Origin: Brienomyrus brachyistius
Lineage: Eukaryota; Chordata; Actinopteri; Osteoglossiformes; Mormyridae
Direction of reading: 5' to 3'
DNA length: 64,000 nucleotides
Assembly: GCF_023856365.1 (NCBI RefSeq)
Contig: NC_064533.1
Coordinates: forward strand, 35,822,118 to 35,886,117
A program made the position numbers and the translations under genes. Every line of letters starts with the position of its first letter. Positions within the stretch are counted from its first letter, which is position 1. This document shows positions 23,858-37,268 of this stretch, one piece after another. The notes beneath the pieces were generated by a model, which was given only the letters and a program-made list of their open reading frames with translations, was not told the origin of the DNA and made no database searches.

Positions 23858-25127
23858 GGGCCGCTCCCGTTCTCTTTAACTCAATTTCATAAGCATGTAA
23901 TGCTACTTTAATTGCCATGTGTTGCTCTGGCTAGGCCACATATCATGCCGTCAGGCTGTGAGTGCCAGATCGAGGGCCGGCTTCTGTACCTCACTGTCTC
24001 GTGGAGGTCGCCTGTTTCACAGTGTAGTAGTGGCCACGTGCCCATTGGGCAGATTAAAAGGTGCCGCAAACATGCGTGGACACGGGGGAGCCATGGAAGG
24101 AATCGGTACTCAGAATGTGCACTGCTTTGCTTGGCTCGGCGTGCCTTTAATGGGAAAGTTAATAAGCGTTTAAAGTAAAATGTTTCATTCGGAGATGCAT
24201 GCTGATATCCACGAGCTGCCAAATGTGTTTCACACATACGTCTAATGTTTGAATCAGCATGGAGCTGCAGCCCGACTTCCCTTCATGTGTAAATGTTAAT
24301 CTAGCATTTAGCGCCATTGAAAAACATAATTATTAGCCACAGCCTAGACAGCCCTGACAGCATATACAAGTGTTATTTGTCTACTCAGTACATTAACATA
24401 CGTTGTCACTAGTAAGGAAAATGAGTACTGCTCAGCCAAAGTCATGACCGAGAGAATGGAGACCTTTGTGCTGAGGGATCTCTAAGGGAGTTAATGTAGC
24501 TAAACAAGCCGTCCATTCAGAGCCCCTGGAGATGCGTATCAGAGACCGGCCTGGTTCCTCACGGCCAGTAGCTGGCTCCTCCCAGGTCTCTGGCTGCAGT
24601 GCCGCCTCCTGCTGTCAGGCCATGCCCTCTTCCCCTCTGCCCTCATACTTGTGACTCCTTGCCCTGGGCCGTCATGCATGATGGAGCCTGGCGCTGCAGG
24701 CTTCATAAGATCCTAATTAAACATTGATAGTGTTATTCATTTGGATGGCGAGATGTGCGCTCAATCAAAATGGCAGCTCTAATTATGTTCCTCGGGATTA
24801 GCTAATGGATTTCTGAGACGATATTACGCTGTGCGTTCTGCACCAGCTGTTGCACCCTGGAGGGGGGGCGCAGAAGAGGGGTGAGGTCTACACACCAGTC
24901 TAATGAGGTTGGCGCATGCCGGCGTCGCACATGCCCTAAAGTAGAGGGGTTACGGAGACTGTCGCCGTGCACTTGCGGGCCTCACGGCTGCAGGGGCTGC
25001 CTGCCACCTGTAGGTCGCCGGGGAGCTTTGTGGCAGGAAAGCGTGGCGAGCCATGGTGCAGTGCAGATAGATACTTTAAAGTTTAGCGCCATGTAAGTGC
25101 TGCCTTTCGGCAACCTGAGTTTGGGTC

Positions 25128-25866
25128 GTTCTCTCTCCCCTTTGCCTGTCTTTAACCCGTCCTCTCTCCCCTTTGCCTGTCTTTAACCCCTTCTCTCTCC
25201 CTTTTGCCTGTCTTTAACCCGTCCTCTCTCCCCTTTGCCTGTCTTTAACCCCTTCTCTCTCCCTTTTGCCTGTCTTTAACCCGTCCTCTCTCCCTTTTGC
25301 CTGTCTTTAGCCCGTCCTCTCTCCCCTTTGCCTGTCTTTAACCCCTTCACTCTCCCCTTTGCCTGTCTTTAACCCGTCCTCTCTCCCCTTTGCCTGTCTT
25401 TAACCCGTCCTCTCTCCCCTTTGCCTGTCTTTAACCCCTTCTCTCTCCCTTTTGCCTGTCTTTAGCCCGTCCTCTCTCCCTTTTGCCTGTCTTTAACCCG
25501 TCCTCTCTCCCCTTTGCCTGTCTTTAACCCCTTCTCTCTCCCTTTTGCCTGTCTTTAACCCGTCCTCTCTCCCTTTTGCCTGTCTTTAACCCGTCCTCTC
25601 TCCCCTTTGCCTGTCTTTAACCCCTTCTCTCTCCCTTTTGCCTGTCTTTAGCCCGTCCTCTCTCCCTTTTGCCTGTCTTTAACCCCTCCTCTCTCCCTTT
25701 TGCCTGTCTTTAACCCCTTCTCTCTCCCTTTTGCCTGTCTTTAACCCCGTCTCTCTCCCTTTTGCCTGTCTTTAGCCCGTCCTCTCTCCCTTTTGCCTGT
25801 CTTTAACCCCTCCTCTCTCCCTTTTGCCTGTCTTTAGCCCGTTCTCTCTCCCTTTTGCCTGTCGCC
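25128..25866. repeat. Pyrimidine-strand minisatellite, 31-bp unit, about 24 copies
   Basis: The word TTTGCCTGTCTTTA recurs about every 31 bp from 25142 to the last partial unit near 25863. Units vary at three places: CCCCTTTG or CCCTTTTG, TTAACCC or TTAGCCC, and CCCGTCCTC or CCCCTTCTC. The variants recur in ordered runs, suggesting multi-unit duplications. The plus strand is overwhelmingly C and T, so the opposite strand is purine-rich. It ends about 1.9 kb upstream of the exon at 27762, inside the transcribed intron. Confidence 0.95.
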
Positions 25867-27761
25867 TTTCTGTAAAACACTGTTGGTCTTACTGCATTTC
25901 TGTCAACAGGATGGTCATTTCTAGAACAATGCTGGTGTAATTTTGGGGGATGGGATAGGAACATATACTATGTCCAATTACAAGAGAAACATTTATACAG
26001 ATCGGTTCCTGATTTTTATTTTTTTTTTAAGCACTTCCTGGGTCGTGCACTCTACCTCCAACAAAGCCCCCCTCCCATACATCCGCGTGTCTAATAAGTC
26101 ACAAGACCGGTAGCGTATGGGCCAGTTCCCACTGCCTAATCCCTCTGGTATGCTTGGCACTTCTGCTTCCCCTTAATGCGATTAGAAAAAAACATGTTAA
26201 ATTTTGTTGTTGTTGTTGCTGTTGAACTTAATGCTCGCCAGCAGCTTTCCAAGTGAGCTTGCCTGAGGAAATGTGTAGGAGATTAGGGGAGATTCAGCTC
26301 TTAGCATGGAAAGGGCCAAGTATCCAATTTGAATATAAAGCTGTTTGCTGTGTCTTTAGCAGAATAAAAGAATTTGTGTTGGGTTCCAAGTTATTTTATT
26401 TGACTATCAGTAAATAGTGGCAGTTATTTTGCTTTGGTGCTTTAATTCTGAATAAAGACATGGTGTGTTTTTCTGCATGGCTTCCTTACATTTGTGTGTA
26501 AGGGGGGGGAGCAGAGCAGTCACTGGCTTTCTTGTCCATTGGTTTGTTCAGTCTTGGTTTTTTTTTTTTTTTGTCCACTGTGAATCCACACGAATTATTT
26601 TTTTGTCCTTGGATGTTTGCCCAGAACCATAGCGTATTTAGTTTAGTTTTTTTTTTTTTTTGTGCGTTTCTTTAGATTTTGTATAGGGTGGGGGCTCTTT
26701 GAGAGAGCTGGGTTCTGTAGGAGGACATGCCCGTCCTCACTGAGGTAATCTGCTTGCTGTGCTTCAGCACAGTCCTGTCTTGAGAGACAATGCATTTCTT
26801 TTCTATTATTTTACCCTGTCCCACACGTGCGGACACACTTCATCAGAGGAATTGTATTTCTGGAATCTTCCACTCTTGAAATCAAGTTGCCACTATTTGG
26901 AGAAAAAGAAGAGATTTCTATTAAGTTTGGGTAGGATAATTGCATGCAGTTTTTAAGGAATATTTTATTGGCGTTCAGCAGCACTGAGCTGTGTTTGAGG
27001 TGTTGGCATGTCTTTGCACTCAGTCACAGAGATTCCCACATTTTAAGCCGAATGTGTTTAGTCTCTGGCTTTTCAGAGACTTTTTCCTCCTGCTGTCATC
27101 TAAATGCCAAGTCTGTCAGGTGTGGCCTTGTACTCTGTGGGCAGAATCAGTAACACTGAAGAGCCTCTGATGGAGGGAGAAAGTACATTTTTTTAACAGA
27201 TGATAAATAAGTGCGTGGTGTGGCACGGTAAAAGCTGCACAGTTTCTGTCGTGTCTGCCCATCAAATTATTCCCTTTTTAGTAATGATTTCCTGTTCCTT
27301 GTAAAATGTCAGTTTGTTCAGATGAGGCTGGTCCGTGAGACCTTGGTATCTTTCTTGCCTAGTCGTTTCTTCTGAAAAATGCTAGTAAAGGCACCTCCTG
27401 CTGTGATGGGTTAGGTTATCAGGAATGTCCTTCATGTTTATTTGACATAGTGTCTCCAGTGGATTTTACTCGTCTGTCAAGCAGCTTAAGGGCCAAAGGG
27501 AAGGTTTCTATGCTGCAATGGCCTGTACTGTGTATAAGCTCTTCAGGCATCGAGACAGCAGGGAATGTGCTATGCGAGTCCAGTCACCTGGGCGCAGTGT
27601 CGCATCCGCAGGGCCCTGGGAGGCTTCCACAGACACGCAGACCTGCCGCATTACGCCGCCTTGGGTTTGCAGCGCGGACGCCTCTGTGGCGCCGCATGTG
27701 TGCAGAGCTCGCTATCGGAGCCCCTTTCTCATGTCGCTCTCTGCTTTGCTTCTCCTGGCAG

Positions 27762-27879
27762 CTCCGACCGGATCCAGCAGTTGAGGAGGGAGTACCATCA
27801 AGCGCGGCGGGAGGGAACGGCGCCACCCTACGAGGAGCTGGAGGCGCGACGCCGCGGCCTGGATCCTGACCCCCACAGG
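27762..27879 (+). CDS. pard3b: pard3b-like exon: DRIQQLRREYHQARREG helix
   Basis: The first base completes a Ser codon from the previous exon. The exon then reads SDRIQQLRREYHQARREG, which matches the DRIQ(K/R)LR(K/Q)E(Y/F)xQA segment shared by PARD3B and PARD3. The REYHQARREG form is nearer to PARD3B (REYYQARREG as I recall it). It goes on APPYEELEARRRGLDPDPHR. The acceptor is the strong TCTCCTGGCAG. The donor AGG|GTAGGG after 27879 leaves phase 0, and the next exon starts on a codon boundary, so the frame closes. Reading through the donor meets a stop within three codons. Length 118 bp. Confidence 0.92.
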
Positions 27880-30800
27880 GTAGGGTAGCACAGTCCCCCC
27901 CCCCGAGCTGTAAGAGCTACACTGCCTTGGAGTGTCTCTCTGTACACACCCACCCCGACTGAGGACCGCAGACATAAAACGCAGGGAATGTGTGGAAGTC
28001 AGAGATTCTTTTATCCTGACGAGTTCGTTGCTTGGCTCTCAAGGCCTGAGCTCCAATTAGAATCTCATTCACAGTCTCAAATAGCCCTTGATTTGTTCTG
28101 GCTCCTAAAACTGGCACGCCAAACTGGGAAAAGTGGGAGACACGTGTGGCCTGCAGCCTGCTGCACATGCCAATGGCCTGAATGAGGCCATGAGATACTA
28201 ACTGAAACGCATCAGCTGATTTTTAATTGATCTCATAAATGGTAATTATAAAGTAATCTCTGTAAAGATTGTTGTTTTTAACGGGCTTGGGTATTTCTGG
28301 GCTTTGATAAGATAGTATCATCATCATTTCTTTTAGTCTGTTTCCCAGGAAAAGGGCTCTATGCATTTTAAGAAAGCATGGTTGTGTGTTGTAATGCATT
28401 AATAACGTCATGTCAACAGCTTCATAAAAGAGCTTCTGTGAGTGCTACTGATAGCCAATCGGGAGGGGGGGGCATTCCCAAGGGCCTCCAGAAAGTTTCT
28501 GTTGCACTATCTAGAAACTCAACTTGACTTCCTGAGTTCATTTTGCATTATGTTTATGTAAAGAGCATCTCTCTGAAGAACAAGTTACAAAAAACTCCCA
28601 GACAATGGGCAGAAATCCTCACAGCAGACACTGTACAAAAGGAGTTCCCCTACCTGGCCGATTTGCCTATGAAAACCATAGCAGAATAGGATTGACCTAG
28701 ATGCAGAAAGCACAGTTTGATTTATTTATTTAATAATTCTGATGTGCATAAATACCAGGGATCAGCTCCATGCAAACACACCTAGTCCGCTTCTTTGTTT
28801 GTGATCAGTAACCGCTCTTCCCGAGTTTCGAGCACATTGCACTCCATCTGGGAAGAAGCCGTGCATGTGGGATAATACATGCACCCAGGACTAAGCTCCC
28901 TCCAAATGGCAAACACAAGCAAGAACTAATGGGCTAAATCATTAAGTAAGAGATGCACTCGTTCATTTGCTTGTTTGCATTTATCCATTTGTTCACTGAT
29001 ATTGGGTATGAAGCAATACAAACCCATACAAACTTCAGGGGCAAATTATTCAAAAGGTTTTGCCAGCTGGAGTTAGACCTTCAGCAACAGTATTATTAAA
29101 ACATTTCCTTCACTGGTCTGATGTAAAACAAAGCTACTGCTGTAGCTACAGTGCAGTGTTACATGCCAGTTATCAGTGTTACATGCCAGTGTATTTCATC
29201 AGTGTACTGGCTTAGCTGTACTTCACCATGGCACAGTGCAGATGCTATAAATACTCTCAAACTGGGAATAAGCTGTCATGCCCGTTACTATTAGCTGGCC
29301 TGTTTATTTGTTACATTTCCCATTATAACTGTTTGAAGGATTTGTAGTACCGTTAGCTCTGTTGTCCATCCCCTTGAAATACTGTAAACCGTTATGATTT
29401 AACAACGTATTTGTTATCCAACAACATTACAATTGCACTGAAATTTCCTTTTAAAGCAAATGTTTCTACAGTGTAAGGAGCACGTCTCTTTGTTTTTACT
29501 GTTATAAGCTGATGATAAAGTTTCCCAGAAAGGAGTGGTGCCGTTTCTACATACCTAACGTCATTAAAACCTTCTAGTGTTTACAGAATTTCAGGCACCG
29601 GGCTGGCCACCCTTGGTTATGTGGACCTCTAAGTGTTTTTTCCACTAGCTTACTCTGCCAAAAAAGTGGTTGAAACATGACATGGACCTTGTTTATTGGC
29701 TACATTCTTTTCCACAACAAACTGAGACCAAATTTTTGAGGCCTTGGTTGTAGGTCATGCCATAATATTAAAGTGACAATGTTAAAGAGCCCAATCACAT
29801 ATGCAAACTGTGCCATGCTTTGTTTTAATAAGACATTTGCTTTACTTAGATTGTAGTGTCCATTCTTTGCCCTTTGAATCTTTTGATTTACCTCTGATAT
29901 AAATTTTACATCCAGAAGGTCTGGGTATGAATTCTCTCTGTTAATGGCTAACAACTATCAAAGTATACAGCAGGTAACAACACAGTCAAATCAAAATATA
30001 ATTCAGTAATTTAACTGTTTAGAGTAAGTTTGTTCCAGTCATTGGTCTTCTTTCACGTATTAGAAAGCTGAGTTGCTTTTGCACTGGCTGTCTAATCTCA
30101 AGGGCATAGTATCTAAATGTAATCGGATAAAATCTGCAATAAGTACTGTTTACATCATTTATTGCACAAACACCAGGTAGATTAATCAGAACTATTAGCT
30201 AAACAAAAAGTAACTATCCCATTCCAGAGGATTATCTCAACCGGAGAAGCTTTGGATTTCAAATTAACAACTGTAAACACACAGTGTTTCAAACCGCAAA
30301 CATGAATCAGTTTTTTTCTCTGTGGTCCATATGACATATTCCACAAAAACACTTAGATTTTCCCCTCTGGCATACTCCATTATTATAGTTATAGTATTTT
30401 TACAAAATGGTTTTTCCAATGAGGATGCCTAGAAAATACCATTTGATGACACATTCTTTTAAGAGTCTCTCTAAAGACTAAATGATGGTAATGCTTTAAA
30501 CAGTCATGGAGTACAAAATTAGCAACTGAACCTCAATATTAAAATGTTATGGAAGGGAGGGCAGCGAGTTAATGGTTTGTTCCGTTTTGGCTTTACAGTG
30601 AACAAAATACAGGGATCTGGACACTGTCCCTGGTTTGTATCTCGGAAAGCTTGTGGAAAATGGCCAGTGCACAGTCTCCGATGGCAACACTCTCTCTGCC
30701 GCTAAGCAAACGAAGGAAGTTGCTTCATATTAAGATAAACCTCGAGGATAAGGATCAGTAAGGTGTTTTTGGTTTTTTTGAGATTCATTAAGGGCCAAAG

Positions 30801-33800
30801 ATTAAAATATTTTTAGTTTTAAGTGACTCTTTGGAAGCAGAATTTTAAAGCACATGCGTGTGCAGTGTTACGAAGGGTTAGTAAGCCTCATCTAAGAAGG
30901 GTTAGTAAGCCTCATCTCTGTCCGGTTTTCCGATTGGGGAGTGGAAGGATGCAGGGTTCACTTCCGTATGTCCTCCGTAACGAGCAACCTTTGTGGGTGG
31001 CTGCTGGTTATTCCTGGTCTTACCATTCAAGCTGAGCAACTAAAGCAACGTTTGTGTTTGAGGAGGCCCTTACATGGCCAGCCTTTACTGGACACTCCCT
31101 GCTACTTGCTAATGACCAGAGTAAAGGCAAGAGTGTTGGCAAACCGTAAGTGTAGGAACATGAGTGGGAAGTGCATTGTAGTCTCGCTAGCAGGAAGAAT
31201 AGCTTGTCGTGCTTCTCCTTCCTCATGTGAGTAAGACTCAGCTGTGTACTCACAGTATGTCTCTGGGGCTTAGGTAGTTGACGTTGGGAGTAGAACAATG
31301 GACAGCACAGCGTCACACCCTGCATCTGCTGGAGCGGCTTACGGGTGGCATCCCTTCACAAACCAGCTGTCCACTTTTCCAGCCTGTGTGGAAGTGCAGG
31401 AATGACGTCGGCATGAGTAGCTGAGGACTGTGAGGACCAGGGGAAGCCACCGAGAATCCCTGCTACCCTGCTGGATGAAGCAGCACCTGTGGCTCTACCT
31501 GTGGCATGAGCCAGGAAGGAGCCTGAGAAACAGACCAGTGTCCAGCTGTTACTCATCATTTGTGTCCATGTTATTTCTTGAGCCTGCAGTACAATGTAGG
31601 TGTAATGGTATAAACCATATGCTTCTGGACTTAGAGTCCACTCCGGTAATCAGCGCACTGCTCCATTGTAGCACCAGCCATATGTACCTGCAGCCAGGAC
31701 GGAATACACTGATGAGTGGTGAAACATGGGCCTGTGATAGTCTGTAAATGTCCAGCAGTCCTGCATCTAAACATCATCGCAGCAAAGTGCACGTGAGTCG
31801 GCACGTGTTCACAAGTTTCCCTGTCCAAGCAGAGGAGGCGCACATCGGAAGTGCCATGTTTGTTTATCTGTCTGTTTTAACTTTTCTTTAATAAGCGAGA
31901 GGCCAATGAATCACATAAATGAGAAAGAAAATGTGAAATCACTGGCATCTCCTTATTGCATGTCTGGGAGGAGAAGAAACTGGGATATCGGGAAGAATAT
32001 TAATTACTTTAAGTAGTAGACAGGCAGGCATGGTTCATGCATCTGTGCTGTCATAATGAAGAAGTTAGAGAAGAAAATGTTTAGCATATGCACTAGATGA
32101 CCTGGCAGTCAGCCTTGCGTGGTCTTCGCTCCCTGATGATTTTGCAAATGGATCGTGCAAATGGCGTTTTAATCTAAACTCCTACAGGGGCTTTTGAAAC
32201 ATGAGTAAATCATCTAGTAGACGTCTCTGGAAAGCAAAAAAAAATAGAGATTAATTTAGTAATCAAGGTCCATGAATCATGGAGATGGATATTTTTGTGT
32301 TTATCTTCTTCGCACTTATCTCCCAGTCCTTGAGATCCCAAAAACTTAGGGGGGCTGTAAGTGTCAGTAGTTACCGTGTTGATATAAGTGTGGCCATGAC
32401 CTCCTGTCACATGGCCCAGAGGACTCACAGCTCACTGGGCTGGAATGTGTCTGGGCTCTGCAGGCCGTAGCTGATTCAGGTTGTGCCCAATGATGATCAC
32501 CATGTAATCTTCACGTTGTTATAAAATGACCCTCGTCTTTTTCAGACTGAGGCTTTAAGTGTGAGTTCCTGGCGAAGGTGTAATTGCTCGCTCTAATGAC
32601 TAGGATTGCATTCACACATTTCTATTAATTGAAAGCCACACAGTAGCTGGGTTCTGCTTTCTTTATACTACTACCTGTCAAGTAGAGAATGGATTAATGG
32701 TGTCAAGAAAACACAAGTCTGCCTGTGCCAGAAATAAACTATTTTCAGTGCTTCTGACGTGGGTTGTAATTCTTGTTTAATGTAGGAAGATGACACAGTT
32801 TGTAATAGTGACACAGTTTGCAGCTCCATTGTCCCTTTGATCAGAAATGTAGAATGACTGAATTACTGGAATGACGAAAACATGGATTTTAAAAGGTTTC
32901 ATGGTGGGTTTATTTGCGGCAGCCATCGGTACTCTCTGGGAGAGACTTTTGACAATAATGACACATTCCCCATTGTACTGTCATTGCTGGATTTATTTTT
33001 CCTTTTATTCTTTCCTTATTAGTTTTTTTTCCCTGTCTGTTTTCTTATCTATGATGTTTGCAGGATGTGTTCAGCAGTCATGTTAAAACCTCCGTAGCTG
33101 CAGTTCCTTAGTGTGGTCTGCTTTATAATGTAATGGGTAGAAACTTGGTGTGTAAGCAGCTTTGATGGAGGTAGAGTTTGCCAAATGATGCCAGTCAGAC
33201 ACAGGGTGACTGCAGAAAAACACGCTGCAGCATATGGCTACCTTACTTCATGACATGGATGGCTATATGAATTAATCTGTGGTGTGGATGTCACCCTGAT
33301 GTGTCGGTAATCCCCAGACAGCAGATGTCCAACTGGAACCTCGTAGACATTACGCAGCGAGAGAGTTCTGTGAGTTGAAGAGCTGGGCAGGGGGGCCGAT
33401 GCCAAATGAGGAGGTGGAAACCTTCGAGATAAGCCTATTAACAGCGCATTAGCATAAGGGGAGTTAGCAAGTGTGCCGCAACACGCAGGAAAGAGAGTTT
33501 CTCTGACTCTCGCATCTGAATTGAGTATCCTGATCTCAGGACGGGGTCATAAACCTTCAGATGAAACGAATAGTGAGAATGGCCAGTTCGACCACACAGC
33601 ACGTCTCTCAAAGAGGGGGTTGAGTTTTAGTACTCAGAAGGCAGCCACTTGAGACTTGGTTGATGCAATTAGAAAGACCCATATGGTCCAGAGGCAAAAG
33701 CCTTTGGATTCCGGTCTGCAATGCATTGAATTCAGATGGTTTGATGGTGACTCTGAACCAGCCTATAAAGAGTTTGGAGGGCAGCCGCTTGCAGGAGGTA

Positions 33801-36800
33801 ATGGGCTGGTATGATATCCCAGAGGATCAGGAGGACGGCCTCCCCAGCAGTCCAAGCTGCAGGCACAAAGGGTCAGGTGGAGGCTAAGTCAGTCAGATAA
33901 CTGTCTGGAGGAGAAGGGAGGAGCACCAAAAAGCATGCGTTCAGTGATAATTACAGGTTTTAATTGAATCACAGCCAGGGTCTGACCTCAGCGTCTGACT
34001 GCAGCACTGTTCCCCCGTGCTGGTAAGTGCATTACCACTAAGGTCCATGCTCCAAATGTGCTCTTGCATCATATCTGACTGCCGAACACTTTAGTCCCCT
34101 ATGTCGCGTAGCCGTCTTGGGACCTGGCATGGTCTGTGGTGGGGAATGGGCTGGCATGTCGGGGCTTGTATAGTGTAGCAGTGAGATGTTACCCAATATA
34201 TATATACCCAGTATATAAAAGAATGAGTCAACCAGCAACTCACAGCATTTCATTTTGTCTTGGAACATATTGAGATAAATTGGATTATCCACCAAAATTA
34301 GTGTACTGCTAATATGACTGAACACAGTCATCGTCATAAACAAAATAATCAGGCATGTCGCCAGAATTTTGTAATGCAAGACAGAAATACCAGTTTTCGC
34401 CTGAGAAAAGCAGGATTTGTGCTGAAAAAATGGGTTAGATTTAGTTCTGTTTTATTAGCTGCTTTATCACTCTGAGTTTTGCCCTCAGCAGTTTTTGAGC
34501 CAAATACAAATATGTTTATAATTTGATACTTGCTTAGTGTGATGTTCTGGTATCTTTTAGAAATATTCTTGCTTTGTGGTATGTTTTAAGGTGAAAAGGG
34601 GGATTTAATGAAACATTTGTCCCTCCTCAGGATCAATGACAATGGTCTGGTCTGAGATTTGGACACGACACTCATTCATATTCCTTGCCAAGTATTCTGG
34701 GCAGTAGCCATATCTAGAGTAGTCGCATGAGTATTGTGTGCAAGGGCAGTAGGATTAAATCAGTTTATAGTTTTAGTTTGAACGCCCCAGCTAAATAAAC
34801 AGTGTTGGGTTTCTTTCAGGGCTGGCAGTTTCTCATTTGCCTTTTTTCTTCATTCTTTAAGGTCACAAGTCATCAGTCGGTTTTCCTTATTTTTCAGAAA
34901 AGGGCGCATGGTCGTGTACAACAGCAAATATCACAAAACATAAATCATATCTTTCTGGACTTTAACCGGAATTGTTCTTTGCAGTGGAATCAGCTGCCTT
35001 GTATCATTTTGAAAGCATTTGTGTTCTTCCTCCTATAGTACAGACCTGTTTGCACAAATAATGAGGTTGCTGGAAAGGTGAAGTTTGCGGCAATATCTTC
35101 ACAGTATCGCTTTTGACTGGACCATGGTGTTGCCGCTCTGCTGCTGCCGTAGGACTGCTTATAGAGATAACAGGAAAGCAGGAAAACAACATTATGATCC
35201 AACTATTGCTGTGTTAGTTCTACTGCTTTTAGTTCATTCGCCTTAAGGCAAACTTTAAAGGGAAAAAACAAACAGGGGCAGAAATTGCGGGTAAACATTC
35301 AGTATGTTACCAGACAGCACAGAATGTCTGAAGGCACCTCTCTTCCTTCATAAGAGGTGAAGATGCGGTCATTACAGCCGCGCCGTTTCAGTCAGGGATC
35401 AGAGCAGAGCCCCTTTACCCTGCTCAGCAGTGCTCTTATTCACTTTGCTGCAAGGGCTGGACATTCAGCCCGAGGCCTCATGGACTCCTATCATTTACAG
35501 TGGATACATTGTATCGTTCTGGATTTAGCCCCAAAAGAGAATCCATCAAGAAAAAAATAATCTGGGGTGTTATGATTGATGTAGTTTGTTAAAGAGAGGA
35601 CTAAAATTCCTGAATGCCGATGCCCTGTACCTGGTGATGCACTGGCTCAGAGGAGGGGGGGGTATGCTTAGGCGTATGTGGCACCAAACCCAGACTGCAC
35701 CCACTGCATTTGCCTTCTGTGTTTTAGTCATACCTCAGTACAGACTGCAGGTCAGCCCTCTGCATCGTTGGAAGTTAACATTCTCTAGGAATCTGACTGT
35801 ATGGAGAAGCTGAATCCACAGAGGTATACACAGAAATGTAAAACTGGGCATCACCACAAAACAAGGGGTCTTGTGGAAAGGAGAAGGTCTTTGTATATTG
35901 ACGTGCATCTCTGTCCCCAGCTGATAAAGAGCCCAGAGTGCTCAAGACTAAGACTGGTCGCTGGAAATTTGGAAATTAGGGGCACATGCTGTCCTGGGAC
36001 ATGAAAGAACTAATGCCAGACAGGGAGCATGGGGCAGGAAGTGCCCCCCTCCCCTTCTCATGGAGCATGGGGGTTTTCCTTTGTTTCTGTATGGATATCC
36101 CAGAACTCTGCATCCTGCTTTAATTCTAGTGTTCATTGTGTAATGCATGATTTATGACTGGTAAGATCAGAAATGGTAGAAAGCCGTCAGATAATTTAAG
36201 TGGCATGGAAATGGTAGGAAGGTGCTCTGTGCCATTGTGAAAGTTCTGAGGTGACATGGTAACACTGCAATACTGTGCCCAGGAAGTACTGAAATATGTC
36301 CCAGTTGGATTATGTCCTTTTCATTAGAACACTTGTTTCATTAGAATGTTCACTTCCTGTCATGACTGAATGCTGGCCTCTTCACCCAACAGGGCTCCTA
36401 TGAATGGTCCGCTTGGTGTGAGAGACATGTGTATTAAGATGAAGAAAGACATGGCGCGTGAAGATGCTGAGCATCTTGTGGTTCCGATCCTTTCTCTGTG
36501 TAAACTGGATGGCGTTATTTGTCGTAGAGTATGACTGGAGCACTGTTTCAGGGAGAGCTTCCACCTGCCCCACTCTGAAGGCTGCCCAGCAACCTTTAGG
36601 AAACACCTAAAAGCATCTGGACTCTCCAAATTGAGGGGGAAAGGGGGCATGAGGAGGAAAGGTGGTTTTTGGTTGTAGGTGAGTGCTTCCTGGCAATCAT
36701 CTCTGTGCGGGGTGGAAAAGCACCTTCCACCCCATTACACCTCCATCTCGACCTGTCAGGCCTGCCAGCTGCTCCCCACTCTCCCTGAGAGAGCGCAGTG

Positions 36801-37251
36801 TGTGCCAGCGAATTGTGCTGGCTAAGCCTAACAAGGCAGTGAAAGCCACTTACTCCGCTAAAGATCGCCAGTCCTCCAAGAAATTGAAGAAATCGAAAGT
36901 TGGTCACCCCTTTTGTTTTCCTCTGAGAAAGTATCCATCGAGCAAAGGGATTTTTTTTATTATGCGAAACACCATAGAACCATTACATCAACCTACAAAT
37001 CGGGACGTGAAAAGGCTTGAAACAGGTCGAGAAACAAACAAGGACACCAGCATCGTAATGACAATCTTTAGAGACCTTTAGGGCGTTGAACATGTTGGAA
37101 GGATCGCAGAAGTGTGAGATTAATTTCACCAACCTGTCTGGTCTGGAATGCCGGTGCTTTAAATACCCCTCCCACCTTTTTTTTTTTTTTTTCTAGCCTG
37201 CAAGTCGTCCTTGAACGTCATCAAGCTGGGAAGTTGATAAAGGGCCCGAGT

Positions 37252-37268
37252 GGGGGGGGGGGGGGGGG
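37252..37268. repeat. Poly-G run, 17 bases
   Basis: An uninterrupted run of 17 G on the plus strand. Confidence 0.95.

Larger units (their letters stand above)
16877..27761 (+). other. pard3b-like intron, 10.9 kb
   Basis: It runs from donor GTTAGA at 16877 to acceptor CTCCTGGCAG at 27761. Inside are a dispersed repeat with a CA-rich array (16955-18170), (AAT)n, four poly-C/G runs, (TG)n and the 31-bp pyrimidine minisatellite (25128-25863). The stretch at 24700-24840 is rich in TAATTA and in motifs such as TCAATCAAAATGGC, so it may be conserved non-coding DNA, but this is unproved. I see no further exon. Confidence 0.75.

Noticed and set aside
27450..27975. Several 80-139 codon frames around the 27762 exon
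   Set aside because: They are shadows or upstream read-through of the GC-rich exon. Only the frame with DRIQQLRREY fits the family and splice phases.
30870..30920. Direct repeat of GGGTTAGTAAGCCTCATCT (two copies)
   Set aside because: A simple local duplication of about 24 bp with no insertion between copies. It gives no sign of a transposon or larger array.
33660..33887. 75-codon frame ending DIPEDQEDGLPSSPS
   Set aside because: The acidic Pro/Ser tail looked protein-like, but I could match it to no PAR-3 segment or other family, and no splice sites in a fitting phase were found.
36683..37081. 132-codon plus frame
   Set aside because: No recognisable domain, no start context or splice support, and it ends in low-complexity intron. 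Plausible by chance.
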